DNA of 64,000 nt from positions 868,001-932,000 of the forward strand of contig NZ_JAXAFK010000001.1 in assembly GCF_033898505.1 (NCBI RefSeq), given 5' to 3'. The DNA is from Pectobacterium carotovorum. GTDB taxonomy: Bacteria; Pseudomonadota; Gammaproteobacteria; Enterobacterales; Enterobacteriaceae. A model generated the notes under the pieces. That model saw only the letters and a program-made list of their open reading frames with translations, had not been told where the DNA came from and searched no databases. The position numbers and the translations under genes are program-made. Shown here piece by piece: positions 26,779 through 36,459 of the stretch (positions are counted from its first letter, which is position 1; every line of letters starts with the position of its first letter).

Positions 26779-27084
26779 TTAATAGTGGCTCTCACGGATT
26801 TCCCTGATGATGTCGGAATAACACTGACGACTTTCTTTAATGCTGGTTTCATCAAGCGTAAATCCACGTAGGTTAGCTTCTTCTGTCAGCGTTACTCTGT
26901 CGGTAGCGTTCAGCGTTTGCAGTAATTGCAATAACCGGCATATAACCCGGTAGTGATAAATTTCATAATAAATGCCGTATCCACGCATCGCCTCATTTTC
27001 AATGTACTCAATAACGCAGGCTGCGCGCATGGAATCCCCACGCTGATGTGTCCAGGGATGCTGAATAAAACCCGGTTTGGTCAT
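26779..27084 (-). CDS. uncharacterised small protein of the transfer region
   Basis: 101 aa; ATG preceded by GGAGG eight bases upstream. Rich in aromatic and charged residues (GYGIYYEIYHYRVICRLLQL), with no signal peptide or recognised domain. It sits between the kikA-like gene and the GC-rich non-coding region and is probably cotranscribed with the T4SS operon. I do not recognise it. Confidence 0.55.
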   Translation of the reverse strand: MTKPGFIQHPWTHQRGDSMRAACVIEYIENEAMRGYGIYYEIYHYRVICRLLQLLQTLNATDRVTLTEEANLRGFTLDETSIKESRQCYSDIIREIRESHY

Positions 27085-27102
27085 AAAGATAACCTCCGCT
27101 AA

Positions 27103-27405
27103 TTAACCATGCACGCGGCCGAATTTATTGATAATCTGGCTGATAATTGCCGGGGCTGCCGAGTCACATTCAAGTAAAAATGATTTTCTGGCATCGGCGG
27201 TATGGTCCGGCAGAAAACCGTGCTTGTTCTTTTTGACGATATTAAAGAATGTGCGTTCAGCAGAATGGCATTCATTGCCGCCGCCGTTACCGGTGGCTTT
27301 ACCGTACATGCATAACACCACTTCACAGGCGTCAGCGGCCATGACGGAGGTTGAATATGACGCCATAATGCAGAGTAATAATGCGGAGGGTATAACTTTT
27401 TTCAT
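27103..27405 (-). CDS. kikA: KikA/TrbM-family conjugal transfer protein
   Basis: 100 aa from ATG 27405, with AAGGTG upstream. Signal peptide MKKVIPSALLLCIMASYSTS-VMA, then ADACEVVLCMYGKATGNGGGNEC and FFNIVKKNKHGFLPDHTADARKSFL, the Cys-rich TrbM/KikA pattern. Periplasmic. Members accompany VirB-type transfer systems of IncN/IncX and ICE elements; exact role unclear (KikA of pKM101 was linked to killing of Klebsiella). Follows virB11 in the operon. Confidence 0.82.
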   Translation of the reverse strand: MKKVIPSALLLCIMASYSTSVMAADACEVVLCMYGKATGNGGGNECHSAERTFFNIVKKNKHGFLPDHTADARKSFLLECDSAAPAIISQIINKFGRVHG

Positions 27406-27454
27406 TTCGGTCACCTTGATATTTAAACGAGGGTTGTGTATTTCGATAAGTTAT

Positions 27455-28483
27455 TTATTGGAGTCCTTTACTGAATACACCTCTCATGTCATTGAGATGA
27501 AGGGGTTTAAAATAAACATCACTCATCCGGCGTATGTCACCGTGAATATCAATGCTGACTATCACATCAATGCTCTTAAGCACCTTGCGTAACAGCACGT
27601 CGAAAGGCATGTTCCTGCAGTCGGGGTTTTCATAGCAGCGGTCAATTAACCCTTCAATACATTCTTCCGGGCTGCCCGCATGCAGGGAAGTCATTAATCC
27701 CTCATGCCCGGAACCGACGATTTTCAGTGCATCCCAGGCTTCTTGTCCGCGAATTTCAGCCAGTAATATCCGGTCAGGGTTCATACGATAATTGGCGCGT
27801 ATCAGTCTGCCGGGCGTGATAATGGCATTATCCCCGGCATCCGCCGGATAAAAGAGATGGACATAATTGGTGTGGTGATAGAACCGGATTTCGGGATTAT
27901 CCTCAATGGTGGTCAGCCTGAGGTGCCGGGGAATCGAGTGCAGCAGCGTTTTCATATAGGTGGTTTTACCGGAGCCGGTTTCACCGACGATAAAAATCGT
28001 CTTGCCGTATTCCACCGCTTTTTCCATAAAGCGGGGCATATCCTCACTCTGATAGTAGCGGGTCAGTTCAACATCTTTGCCTTCCGTTCGCTCCTTACCG
28101 GTCACCCGGTTATAAAATCCCGCATCAATCCATGACTGATGCGTTTTCTGCCCGAATGAGGGCTTGCGCAGCGTAATAGACACGGTATTACGCTCACAGG
28201 CCGGGGGAATAATGGCCTGAATGCGCTCGCCTGATTCAAGCGTGGCGGAAAGGATCGGCGAGGTGTCGTCGATATTATCTTCCTGCCAGGACGCCAGCGC
28301 TCTGGCAAAGGCGTAACACTGGCGCAGCGTAATCGGGGCTTCATGTCTTCGCCATTTCCCCCGGATTTTGGTATGCAGTTCACCCGGCCGGTTAACGGCA
28401 ATTTCCGTCAGGCCGTCCTGCGCAATAAAATCAACAAACAGCTGGTTTTTCATAAAATCCAGCGACAGGTTTTCAGCGTTCAT
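27455..28483 (-). CDS. virB11: VirB11 secretion ATPase
   Basis: 342 aa. N-terminal domain to ~150, then the hexameric ATPase: Walker A IFIVGETGSGKTTYMK (~165), Asp box TTIEDNPEIRF, Walker B RILLAEIRGQEAWD, His box GLMTSLHAGSPEE. It sits at the inner-membrane cytoplasmic face and powers pilus assembly and substrate transfer with VirB4. Its start overlaps virB10 by 11 nt, so it is translationally coupled in the virB operon. Confidence 0.95.
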   Translation of the reverse strand: MNAENLSLDFMKNQLFVDFIAQDGLTEIAVNRPGELHTKIRGKWRRHEAPITLRQCYAFARALASWQEDNIDDTSPILSATLESGERIQAIIPPACERNTVSITLRKPSFGQKTHQSWIDAGFYNRVTGKERTEGKDVELTRYYQSEDMPRFMEKAVEYGKTIFIVGETGSGKTTYMKTLLHSIPRHLRLTTIEDNPEIRFYHHTNYVHLFYPADAGDNAIITPGRLIRANYRMNPDRILLAEIRGQEAWDALKIVGSGHEGLMTSLHAGSPEECIEGLIDRCYENPDCRNMPFDVLLRKVLKSIDVIVSIDIHGDIRRMSDVYFKPLHLNDMRGVFSKGLQ

Positions 28484-29777
28484 ACCACCTCTTTTTCAGT
28501 CGTAGCTGCCAGACGGATGAGAAATCAATGTCGGTGCCGGTCATGATCCCGATGACATCACCCTGATTCAGGTAAAGGGTGGGCGGGATATTGATGCTGT
28601 TGTCCAGCGTCGTTTCCGCCATTTCCGCCGTGGCGGCGCGGGTGTTTTCGGTGTAGTCGGTATTGCGGTCTTTCCCCGGGGCAGCATCCGACGCCGCCGC
28701 AGCCACGTCCTGCACGGTACTGAGCATCAGGGCATTGCCGAAGCGCTCCCAGAAGTGATTGTCGATCCAACCTGAGATCCCCGCCTCGCCGAGCGGGCCG
28801 CTGGCCTGCGTATCAGTTAGCGGGATTTGCAGGCTGCCGGGCTCAGGCGTACGCAGCTCCGTCCACAGCACAAACATCCGGCTGCGTCCGTGTTGCAGCG
28901 CCCCGGTGCGGTAGATGCCACGGGCGACCGTTCCCGCAGGGATCAGCGTCACATGGTTGCTGGCGCTGTAAACATCTTCACTGACCAGGCAGGAAATATG
29001 CCCCCCGACATCGGACACGAAGCGCCACATCATCGAACACGGGATATAGCGGTCCACCGGGATATAGAGATCAGGATCGAGGCCCAGCCGTCTGACGCCG
29101 GTGACACGGGCGACGCCCGGATTGTCGTTGTTACCCGTTTCCGGCGCGGCAGTCTCCGGGCAGCGCAGGTTGCCATCCTTTCCCCTTGACAGTACTGATG
29201 GACAGGATGTGTATGTCGTGGATGATGACGGACTGTTGGACGTTTCTGCGTTGCTACGCGTTTCACCCGGGGACGTGCGTGCATTATCACCCGGCATTGT
29301 TCGGGCGTTGTTCAGCCCGTCAGCCAGTGCGGCTGCCTTGTTCAGGGCGGGTGGGGCTGGTGGCAGGGTGGGTGCGGGAGTGACGGCCTGGCGGGCAGGG
29401 TCTGTTTTGTCCTGTGTGCGCGGCCCGAACAGGCCAAACGGGCTACTGTCCATGCCCAGATTTTGACGCTCATGCAGCGTCTTCCCGGCGGAGGGCGGCG
29501 GCGCGGTGTCGGCTTCTTTCTCATTACCCCCTTTCAATGCACTGAAAAGACGATCGCCGCCGGATGCCAGGGCGATCACCAGCGTCAGACTCAGCAGGCT
29601 GACGATCAGCGTGCGGCGACCGGATACCTTACGAAAACGGGTCACTTCCGGCTGGCCGGGCGGTGTTTTCTGCTCCGGCTCCTGATACGCCATTGCCGCC
29701 CGGGCGCGTTCGCGGGCTTCCGCTTCCCGCTCTGCGGTGGTTTTTTCCGGTTCGTCCGGGACAGGTTTATCGGTCAT
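28473..29777 (-). CDS. virB10: VirB10 channel scaffold protein
   Basis: 434 aa. Cytoplasmic N-terminus, one transmembrane helix (TLIVSLLSLTLVIALASGG, ~51-69), a Pro-rich periplasmic linker (~110-150), then the TrbI/VirB10 beta-barrel domain with DLYIPVDRYIPCSMMWRFVS and LIPAGTVARGIY, and a C-terminal GDVIGIMTGTDIDFSSVW. It spans both membranes and relays ATP energy to the outer-membrane pore. ATGA overlap with virB9. Confidence 0.95.
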   Translation of the reverse strand: MTDKPVPDEPEKTTAEREAEARERARAAMAYQEPEQKTPPGQPEVTRFRKVSGRRTLIVSLLSLTLVIALASGGDRLFSALKGGNEKEADTAPPPSAGKTLHERQNLGMDSSPFGLFGPRTQDKTDPARQAVTPAPTLPPAPPALNKAAALADGLNNARTMPGDNARTSPGETRSNAETSNSPSSSTTYTSCPSVLSRGKDGNLRCPETAAPETGNNDNPGVARVTGVRRLGLDPDLYIPVDRYIPCSMMWRFVSDVGGHISCLVSEDVYSASNHVTLIPAGTVARGIYRTGALQHGRSRMFVLWTELRTPEPGSLQIPLTDTQASGPLGEAGISGWIDNHFWERFGNALMLSTVQDVAAAASDAAPGKDRNTDYTENTRAATAEMAETTLDNSINIPPTLYLNQGDVIGIMTGTDIDFSSVWQLRLKKRWYER

Positions 29778-30664
29778 TTCGCCTCCAGCGTAACGGACGG
29801 TGAAACGGTGTCGCTGCGGGTTATCGGGATGCGCCCGAATCCGTCGTTTTCGATCCCCACCACCGAGGTGCCGTAACGCAACACCAGTTGTGGCGCTGCC
29901 GGAACCACCATCACAATGTAATTACCCTGCTTAACTGTCCGGGGCGTAAGCGCCTGCTCCCGTCCGTTAACCACCCGGAAAACGGAAGGCAGGGTTCTGA
30001 TGGGGGAAAAACCGATATAAGCAAAACGACCATCGTCCCAGGCAAAATCCGGCGCGATGGAGGTCGAACCCGCGGCGACCCGTTTGGTGTAGCGCCAGTT
30101 GCGTGGCATGCTGGCCTCTCCGAATGCTGCTGCTATTTGCTGCTTCTCCTGTCTTTCACGCTGCTGCGTCTGACGCGCGGCGCTGGCGGCGGCGGATTGC
30201 TGGCGAACCTCGGCCGGATAGTGGTAACGGATAACGAACGCCTGCGCGGGGGAATCGTGGTCCAGCACGTTCAGCTCCAGGCTGTAATCACGCTTTGAGG
30301 TCACCACGAAGAGGTTGGTCTTCCAGTCCTTTGCCGTGGGCAGGAACACCTGGCTGACGTTGTTGCCGCTGGCGTCCGTCACCGGCTGGGTAATGGGGTT
30401 CGGGCTGATGCCTACCCGGTTATCACTCTTCGTCACCGTCCAGCCTTTGGGAAAGCCCGCTTGCGCATCAATCACAGCTTCATCGTCGTCAAACAGCAGC
30501 GTGGTGACGTAGCCAGGGCGGGTATTGACGACCGTGGCGTTCTGGCTGTTATACGATACGTTCTGCATCCGGCCGTCATAACCGCTGCCGCGCGGGGTGG
30601 CGGCACTCCATGCCGCGCATGACGCGAGTAAGCCCGTCAGGAGCAGGATGTTTTTCAGCATCAT
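29774..30664 (-). CDS. virB9: VirB9 outer-membrane core component
   Basis: 296 aa with signal peptide (MMLKNILLLTGLLASCAAWSA). Typical VirB9/TrbG features: GYVTTLLFDDDEAV, the central RNYRYTKR-like NWRYTKRVA, FAWDDGRFAYIGFS, and GTSVVGIENDGFG at the C-terminus. It forms the outer-membrane core complex with VirB7 and VirB10. ATGA overlaps with both virB8 and virB10. Confidence 0.95.
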   Translation of the reverse strand: MMLKNILLLTGLLASCAAWSAATPRGSGYDGRMQNVSYNSQNATVVNTRPGYVTTLLFDDDEAVIDAQAGFPKGWTVTKSDNRVGISPNPITQPVTDASGNNVSQVFLPTAKDWKTNLFVVTSKRDYSLELNVLDHDSPAQAFVIRYHYPAEVRQQSAAASAARQTQQRERQEKQQIAAAFGEASMPRNWRYTKRVAAGSTSIAPDFAWDDGRFAYIGFSPIRTLPSVFRVVNGREQALTPRTVKQGNYIVMVVPAAPQLVLRYGTSVVGIENDGFGRIPITRSDTVSPSVTLEAK

Positions 30665-31344
30665 TCGCTCCTCAGTTCTTTATCGCGCTGGTAGCTGGTG
30701 ACGATAAAGCCCAGCGGGTTCACTTCACGCTGACTGTCGGTCAGTTGCTGATGCGGGACATAACGATAAGTCAGGCGGATATTCCAGAAGTCCGTTTTCA
30801 CTGAATTATCAGAAATACGGCGGAGGGTGCGCTTAATACGCAGTGTTGCCAGGCTATCCGGCCCGGTGGCAGGCGCATGCACATTAGAAATAATGTCGAT
30901 ATAGACGACGTATTCGGCTTTATTAAAAATAACGTCCGGTGCCTGGTCGCCGTTAAACCCGTCCAGATAATCCCGGTTCACGCTGTCGCTGTTAAATAAC
31001 TGTACGTCGTCGTAATCACGCTGGAGGGAGAAATAATTATATCCCTCACGGAGTCTGACATAGTGTGCCGCCAGTGAATGCGCCAGCGCTTTTTCAGACG
31101 CAATATCCCGCTCTTTAATGCGGGTCATATACTCATAACGACCGGTCTGTTTATCCACCGACCACAATTCAATGTCAGTGGTTTTCAGCGGCAGCAGAAT
31201 AATCATGGCCGTAATTGCCAGTGCAGCCAGAATCAGCCCGGCAGCGGCCACCCGCCAGGCGGTTTTGCGGGAACGCTCTTCCTTTTCCAGCAGGATGGAT
31301 TCAAAAGAGCGCGAGACATTAATGATGCGCTGAATATCAGACAT
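30661..31344 (-). CDS. virB8: VirB8 inner-membrane assembly factor
   Basis: 227 aa. Short cytoplasmic tail, one transmembrane helix (~31-52, AAAGLILAALAITAMIILLP), periplasmic NTF2-like domain with HYVRLREGYNYFSLQRDYD and TLRIKRTLRRI, ending NPLGFIVTSYQRDKEL, the conserved VirB8 C-terminal motif. It nucleates T4SS assembly. Its start overlaps the virB7 stop. Confidence 0.94.
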   Translation of the reverse strand: MSDIQRIINVSRSFESILLEKEERSRKTAWRVAAAGLILAALAITAMIILLPLKTTDIELWSVDKQTGRYEYMTRIKERDIASEKALAHSLAAHYVRLREGYNYFSLQRDYDDVQLFNSDSVNRDYLDGFNGDQAPDVIFNKAEYVVYIDIISNVHAPATGPDSLATLRIKRTLRRISDNSVKTDFWNIRLTYRYVPHQQLTDSQREVNPLGFIVTSYQRDKELRSE

Positions 31345-31477
31345 GGTGAGTCAGCTCCTGAATTATGGCGGGGGAATTAACCGGCTGGGGATCGCCGGAC
31401 ACCGGCGGGAGGTCGCCCTGATGCTGCGCGCAGCCCGTAAGCGCGCACAACACCAGAAGCAAGATGCTGAATTTCAT
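31337..31477 (-). CDS. virB7: VirB7-like lipoprotein
   Basis: 46 aa. MKFSILLLVLCALTGCAQHQ is a lipoprotein signal with lipobox LTGC; the short Pro-rich mature part (GDLPPVSGDPQPVNSP) ends in an 8-nt overlap with virB8. Size, lipobox and position between virB6 and virB8 identify it as the small outer-membrane lipoprotein that stabilises VirB9. Confidence 0.85.
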   Translation of the reverse strand: MKFSILLLVLCALTGCAQHQGDLPPVSGDPQPVNSPAIIQELTHHV

Positions 31478-31566
31478 GGAAGCCTCTTATCGGATAAATG
31501 CAGGAAGGCCGCACCGCTGGCAGAGGCCACGGCGTGACGGAGAAAAGAAATTAGCGATCGGGAGGA

Positions 31567-32598
31567 TTAACGGTGACGCTGCTGATTCTGGCGTTTCATG
31601 CTTTCGATGGCGGTGGCACGTTTCTGCCAGGCGTTCACGGCTTTGCCCGCACCTGCGGCAATGAACCTGCCGGTTGTCGCGGCTGCTGCCATGCCACCTT
31701 TGGCGGTCAGTCGGCCCCCTGCCTTTATGCCGGGTCTGGCGACGTCGGCAGATTTGCTGACCAGCCCGCTCAGTCCGCTCATGGCGGCACCCTGTAACAC
31801 GGCCTGTACGGCGGCACCGCTCAGCGCAGTGGCTATTTTCGCTGAAAAATACACCACGACGCCTGCGGCAATCCCGGCCAGCAAACATTGCGCCGCCAGG
31901 GTCACCATATTGCTTTCAGCAGACGTTGCTGTGGCGGCATCCAGTATTTTACTCAGGTAGTTGATGGCGATCCGGACAGACAGGGCAGAGAACATGATCG
32001 TTAAGATTGCGGTAAATATTGTTTTCAGCCAGTTATCAAACATGGGTTTAAGAAAACCGTACAGCAGGCAGAAAATAAAGAGTGGGGCGGTGGTGGTCAT
32101 TAACAGAATGGTGATTTCGGCGAGCAGGTTGACAAAGGTTGCAGCCAATAACAGAAAGATTGCACCGCCCCAGACCAGCACCTCGGAAAAGCCGCCATTC
32201 ACTTTAACGTAGGTAGAAGTGTCCAAATTGAACAGCGTTTGCCCCAGCGCTTGTGCCTTTTCCCACACCGTATCGAGCAGCGCCCAGACATTATCATCGC
32301 CACTGATGCCGTCCTTAAGCCCTTCAATGGCCGCAATGATGGCATTCAGCCAGCCATCGCGGTTTAAAACAAAGGTGGTGATCAGCAACATGCGGCCCAC
32401 ATCCCAGACAACATCTTCAACCGGTGTCTGGAGTTTGCCGCCAAGCGTCTGATACCCGCGATACGTAATAAATAGGGTGAAGGAACTGACGATAATCACA
32501 CTGATTAGGGTGCCGTAGGTAGAAGACTGACCTTCTAACACGGCATTGAGTCCATCCATGATGTTTTTGTCCATACCAACAAAAATACCACCGGACAT
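31567..32598 (-). CDS. virB6: VirB6 polytopic inner-membrane protein
   Basis: 343 aa from ATG 32598 (GAGAGG just upstream); ATG 32610 is a weaker alternative. At least five hydrophobic segments (for example TLISVIIVSSFTLFITY, GGAIFLLLAATFVNLLAEIT, TTTAPLFIFCLLYGFL, LAAQCLLAGIAAGVVVYF), followed by an Ala/Gly-rich basic tail, as in TrbL/VirB6. It forms part of the inner-membrane translocation path. Position between eexN and virB7 is standard. Confidence 0.92.
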   Translation of the reverse strand: MSGGIFVGMDKNIMDGLNAVLEGQSSTYGTLISVIIVSSFTLFITYRGYQTLGGKLQTPVEDVVWDVGRMLLITTFVLNRDGWLNAIIAAIEGLKDGISGDDNVWALLDTVWEKAQALGQTLFNLDTSTYVKVNGGFSEVLVWGGAIFLLLAATFVNLLAEITILLMTTTAPLFIFCLLYGFLKPMFDNWLKTIFTAILTIMFSALSVRIAINYLSKILDAATATSAESNMVTLAAQCLLAGIAAGVVVYFSAKIATALSGAAVQAVLQGAAMSGLSGLVSKSADVARPGIKAGGRLTAKGGMAAAATTGRFIAAGAGKAVNAWQKRATAIESMKRQNQQRHR

Positions 32599-32671
32599 GG
32601 TGCCTCTCATTAGTCAGGAACAGACAGGGGATAAAAACAGGGAGGGATCCCTGTTTTTGTTGGCGGGGATC

Positions 32672-32947
32672 TTACTGAGTGACGGATTTTCTTTTTTGGG
32701 CTTCCTGCTGAAACAGTGTCTCGAATTTTTCCCTGATGCCGGGTTTGCCTGTCTGGGCAAACATGAGTGCTGCCCGGTGCGCAAACTCGCAGTTGTCGCT
32801 TGCCTCGCCATCCTTGAGGCATTGCGTATAGACTTTATAGGTTTCATCGGGATGTTCTTTATACCAGGCTTCTGATTTCGTCTCTTTACAACCGGATAAG
32901 ACGAGAATGCCTGACATGACGCATAAGGTTAATACGGGTTTCAACAT
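32672..32947 (-). CDS. eexN: EexN-family entry-exclusion lipoprotein
   Basis: 91 aa; GGGAGG five bases before the ATG. Lipoprotein signal with lipobox LSGC, then KETKSEAWYKEHPDETYKVY and CLKDGEASDNCEFAHRAA, the EexN pattern with two further cysteines. Inner-membrane lipoprotein that blocks redundant entry of a like element into a cell that already carries it. Sits between virB5 and virB6 as in IncN/IncX-type systems. Confidence 0.88.
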   Translation of the reverse strand: MLKPVLTLCVMSGILVLSGCKETKSEAWYKEHPDETYKVYTQCLKDGEASDNCEFAHRAALMFAQTGKPGIREKFETLFQQEAQKRKSVTQ

Positions 32948-32957
32948 GTTAACCTCC

Positions 32958-33677
32958 CTATAGAGAGTTCAGATCGGCAATGGGCGCAGTTAACTGCTGT
33001 TGCTGAAAGGCCTTCTGTTTTTGCTGTTCCAGCAGCACTGTTCGCTGTTCAGTCTGTTTGACTGACATCTCCCACTGGCTGGTCAGCGCATTCAATTGTA
33101 CGCTTTTGGCCGCGATGGCGTTAGCCAGGTCCTGTGACTCTTTCGAATCCTGCGCATTAGCAATACGGTCTGATAAATCTGATATATCGTCGAGCGTGCC
33201 CGTGATCTTATTTTCAACCTCGGACGTATTTTCTATCGCTACGGCCTGATTCAGGATCATCTGTTTGCAGCTGTCCAGATAGCGCTGCGAAGAGCTGGAG
33301 GGGTTACAGGTATCGAACGTTTTATATTTGTTATACAAGCTATTCAGTTCAGACGAATATGACCCGCTTTGGTTGCTCAGCAGGTCATCCAGTGAAATAC
33401 CGTTCTGACGGAGATTATCAATATCGGTTTTCAGACTTTTGGCCTCGCGGAGAAATGCCTGAACGTCCCGCACGCCCGTTGCCGTGGCTAATTGCTGCTT
33501 GTAGGCATCAAGTTCACTTCTGTAATGGGTGACGGTTTCCTGCCATTGCTGGAGTTTCTGGATCCACTGATTCATGGATTCGGTATTCTGTACGGCGTCG
33601 AATACCGGTATTCCGGCGCTCATCGCCTGGGTGGAAATAAACAACGATAATGCCAGTATGCTATCTCTGAACCGCAT
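32958..33677 (-). CDS. virB5: VirB5 minor pilin
   Basis: 239 aa from ATG 33677, eight bases after GGAGG; ATG 33683 would be only two bases from it. Signal peptide MRFRDSILALSLFISTQAMS-A, then long amphipathic helices (NQWIQKLQQWQETVTHYRSE, QDLANAIAAKSVQLNALTSQ) as in TraC/VirB5. Exported to the pilus tip, with a role in contact and pilus assembly. Confidence 0.92.
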   Translation of the reverse strand: MRFRDSILALSLFISTQAMSAGIPVFDAVQNTESMNQWIQKLQQWQETVTHYRSELDAYKQQLATATGVRDVQAFLREAKSLKTDIDNLRQNGISLDDLLSNQSGSYSSELNSLYNKYKTFDTCNPSSSSQRYLDSCKQMILNQAVAIENTSEVENKITGTLDDISDLSDRIANAQDSKESQDLANAIAAKSVQLNALTSQWEMSVKQTEQRTVLLEQQKQKAFQQQQLTAPIADLNSL

Positions 33678-33700
33678 TTTCATTACCTCCGTCATGATTA

Positions 33701-36448
33701 TTACAGGGCTTGTTCAAGGAAGGCGGCTTTCCAGTCATCAGGCTGCATTCCTTCCTGATACAGGGTGTCGAACAGTTTCAGGTTGTCTTCACTCCCGCTC
33801 AGCATTTTGGTAAGTTTCCCGAGGCCCGCTAAATCCATTTTCGCCATCGCCACAAAAGGCCGGGTTTCACCTGCGCGTAACGGCGTTTTCAGGACCACCA
33901 TAGAGCGCTCACCCGGATCGAGGTTTCTGACGATGTCGTACATGCTTTCCGGCACTTTCATCTTTTCCACGTAATCCGCCCGGCTGGCCTTCGGGTTGGC
34001 GAGAAAAATCTGCGTGCTGCACTGCTCGATAATCGCCGGGGCAATCGGGTGCTTGACGATTTCGTCAGGCGACTGCGTGGCGGGGACGAAGATGCCGTTC
34101 AGCTTGCGGATCACCTTCAGCATATTGAGCGAGAAGCGGGAAAATTCGACATCGGCCAGCCATTTCCAGAACTCGTCCATGAACATCACCAGCCGGCGAC
34201 CGTCCAGCAGGCCGGTGACGCGGTAAAGCAGATAAAATGTGATGGGGCCGCGAATATCGTCATCATCGAGAAATTCCGTACCGTCGATACCCACGTTATC
34301 AATGTTGCTGATGTTGAAGGTGTCCTCCTCATTGTCGAATACCCAGCCGAACTCGCCGCCCTGCGCCCACTGTTTAAGGCGAATACGTAGCCCGTTGATG
34401 CGGGCGTCGGTGGTTGGCGGCTCCGGCAGGACTTCCAGCAGCCGGGTGATACCGAACTTGCGGTATTCCGGCGGGTAGTCGAGCATAATGGTATCTATGG
34501 CGGCACTGATCCGCTCCTCATCGCGCGGATCGAGCGGCTTGCCGTTGCGGCCGCACAGCATGCGTACCAGTCGTTTGATAAAGCTGATATTCCGCCGGGT
34601 TGGGGCCAGCGCAAAAGGATTGAACCCGGTAGGCACTCCGGTACGGATACGGAAGTAGCGTCCGCCCATCTGGCGTATTGCCATCTCCGCCGCCCGGTCC
34701 TTATCAAAATACACCGTGGTGAACCGCTGGATTGTGGCTGAGGCGGAGAAGGTCGCCGGATTGCGGTACTTCTGCATCAGTTGCTGCATCATGGTCATCA
34801 GCATCGTTTTCCCGGAGCCTGTTTTACCGATAATCGCCGTGTTACCCGGCGTTTTTTCGTTGAAGTCATCCCGTCCGCTCTGGCTGTCGTGCAGGTTCAG
34901 GTAATACCCGCCACCGCCAGGGGATTTGAGGATGGCGATGGCATCGCCCCAGGGATTGCCGTTTCGTTTATGAGGATGAAAATTGTGCAGGCTCGCCAGG
35001 TCGGCAAAGTTCTGGCTGCTGACGGCCACCAGACGGGGGCGCAGCGTATAGATACCCGGCAGTTGCGCCAGGTACGCGGCGGGCAGCGACAGCGTAGACA
35101 GCGTCGTCATGATGCCGAGGTCGGCGAAAGGCTGCGCCAGCGCGTTGGTGTCCTTGACCACCTGGTCGGCGCTGTCTGAGGATACGAGCAGGGAAAAGTG
35201 GTATTTTCCGCAGGAGACATGCCCGGACTGGAGCAGGTCACGCAACACAATCAGCTCTTCGCGCTGCGAAATGGCGTCGTCATCCGCCGAATTCAGGCGC
35301 TTTTCCGCCAGACGGATATGCTTCTGCGCCTCATCGCGGGCCATGCAGGTGAAGGACTGCGTCAGCACATACTCGCTTTCGGCATACAGCAGCGCGTCCA
35401 GCAGGCCGGTCGCGGTCTCCGGCGAATAATCTTTGATTTCCAGACTGCGGAAAAAACGGGAGCCGCCGACGGTCTGGCACTCGGCGGTGTCGGTGGTAAA
35501 AAAGACATCCGGCGTGCTTAATGTTTCATAAAACGCCGCACGCGTGACCGCCACCTTTTGCCACTGGCCGGTGAGCAGACGGTGATAAAAGGACAACTGG
35601 GCGGAATACACCCGCCCGTTGTCTTCATACATCCCCAGCGGCGTCGCCGTATAGCGGGACAGCGCGGAAGCCAGTGCCTCCCGGTATTCCAGCATCACTT
35701 TCAGAGCATCATCCAGCGCCGCTTTGCGTTTACCGGACGGCTGCGCCTTCATGGCCTTTTTCTCCAGCGGAGAGAAGGGCGCGTAGCAGAGGGTGAAAAA
35801 CAGCCGGTGCCGCCAGAACGGTTTTTCGTTGATCGGCTGGTAATACAGCCGGGTCACTTCATCAGAAAAGGGAATGCCTGAATTCGCGTCAAAGACATCG
35901 TGGTACTTTTCCCGGATACGGTGAAGATAAAAGGTAACCGGCAGGCCTTCATACGCACGAATAACGTTATTGAGATGCGTCGCCATTAACGTCAGGTGAT
36001 GTTCATCCTCGCATTCAAAAACGGTGCCCTCCAGTTCCCAGCTGGCAACCAAATCACCCTGGCGGTTTCTGATGACGTGCGGATGAATATGGGAGGAATA
36101 CGGAATATATTTATCCAGCGTAACGCGCTCGTTTAATTTCATTTTTTCAATAAACTCCGAGACGTCGACAGCGTCATAGCGCTTTGCCAGCAGGGCGTTG
36201 GCACCAAAATGTTTATTGGTGCCAAACCGGCCACGGGTTTTAAAGGCCAGCCAGAGCAGCCCGAAATAGTGAATATCGGTCCTGGCCTTTGCCTTCATCT
36301 CCAGCCAGGCGGGAATAAGCAGTAATATCAGGTAATAGCTGACATAGACCGCCAGCAGGACGATGGCCCCGCTGACCATCACGAACGGCACGAGGGGAAT
36401 GCCAGCTATGGCGGCAGGCCGCGTCAGTGCTTTGTTCAGCGTAGCCAT
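33701..36448 (-). CDS. virB4: VirB3-VirB4 fusion ATPase
   Basis: 915 aa. Residues ~1-90 are VirB3 (LTRPAAIAGIPLVPFVMVSG, two adjoining hydrophobic segments); the rest is VirB4 with the CagE/TrbE N-terminal domain, Walker A IIGKTGSGKTMLM (~455), Walker B RLVMFMDEFWKWL, and FVPATQSPDEIV. VirB4 is the hexameric ATPase at the channel entrance; VirB3 anchors it in the membrane. The fusion occurs in several VirB-type conjugation systems and explains the lack of a separate virB3. GGAGG upstream supports the start. Confidence 0.94.
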   Translation of the reverse strand: MATLNKALTRPAAIAGIPLVPFVMVSGAIVLLAVYVSYYLILLLIPAWLEMKAKARTDIHYFGLLWLAFKTRGRFGTNKHFGANALLAKRYDAVDVSEFIEKMKLNERVTLDKYIPYSSHIHPHVIRNRQGDLVASWELEGTVFECEDEHHLTLMATHLNNVIRAYEGLPVTFYLHRIREKYHDVFDANSGIPFSDEVTRLYYQPINEKPFWRHRLFFTLCYAPFSPLEKKAMKAQPSGKRKAALDDALKVMLEYREALASALSRYTATPLGMYEDNGRVYSAQLSFYHRLLTGQWQKVAVTRAAFYETLSTPDVFFTTDTAECQTVGGSRFFRSLEIKDYSPETATGLLDALLYAESEYVLTQSFTCMARDEAQKHIRLAEKRLNSADDDAISQREELIVLRDLLQSGHVSCGKYHFSLLVSSDSADQVVKDTNALAQPFADLGIMTTLSTLSLPAAYLAQLPGIYTLRPRLVAVSSQNFADLASLHNFHPHKRNGNPWGDAIAILKSPGGGGYYLNLHDSQSGRDDFNEKTPGNTAIIGKTGSGKTMLMTMMQQLMQKYRNPATFSASATIQRFTTVYFDKDRAAEMAIRQMGGRYFRIRTGVPTGFNPFALAPTRRNISFIKRLVRMLCGRNGKPLDPRDEERISAAIDTIMLDYPPEYRKFGITRLLEVLPEPPTTDARINGLRIRLKQWAQGGEFGWVFDNEEDTFNISNIDNVGIDGTEFLDDDDIRGPITFYLLYRVTGLLDGRRLVMFMDEFWKWLADVEFSRFSLNMLKVIRKLNGIFVPATQSPDEIVKHPIAPAIIEQCSTQIFLANPKASRADYVEKMKVPESMYDIVRNLDPGERSMVVLKTPLRAGETRPFVAMAKMDLAGLGKLTKMLSGSEDNLKLFDTLYQEGMQPDDWKAAFLEQAL

Positions 36449-36459
36449 CGTTACCTCCC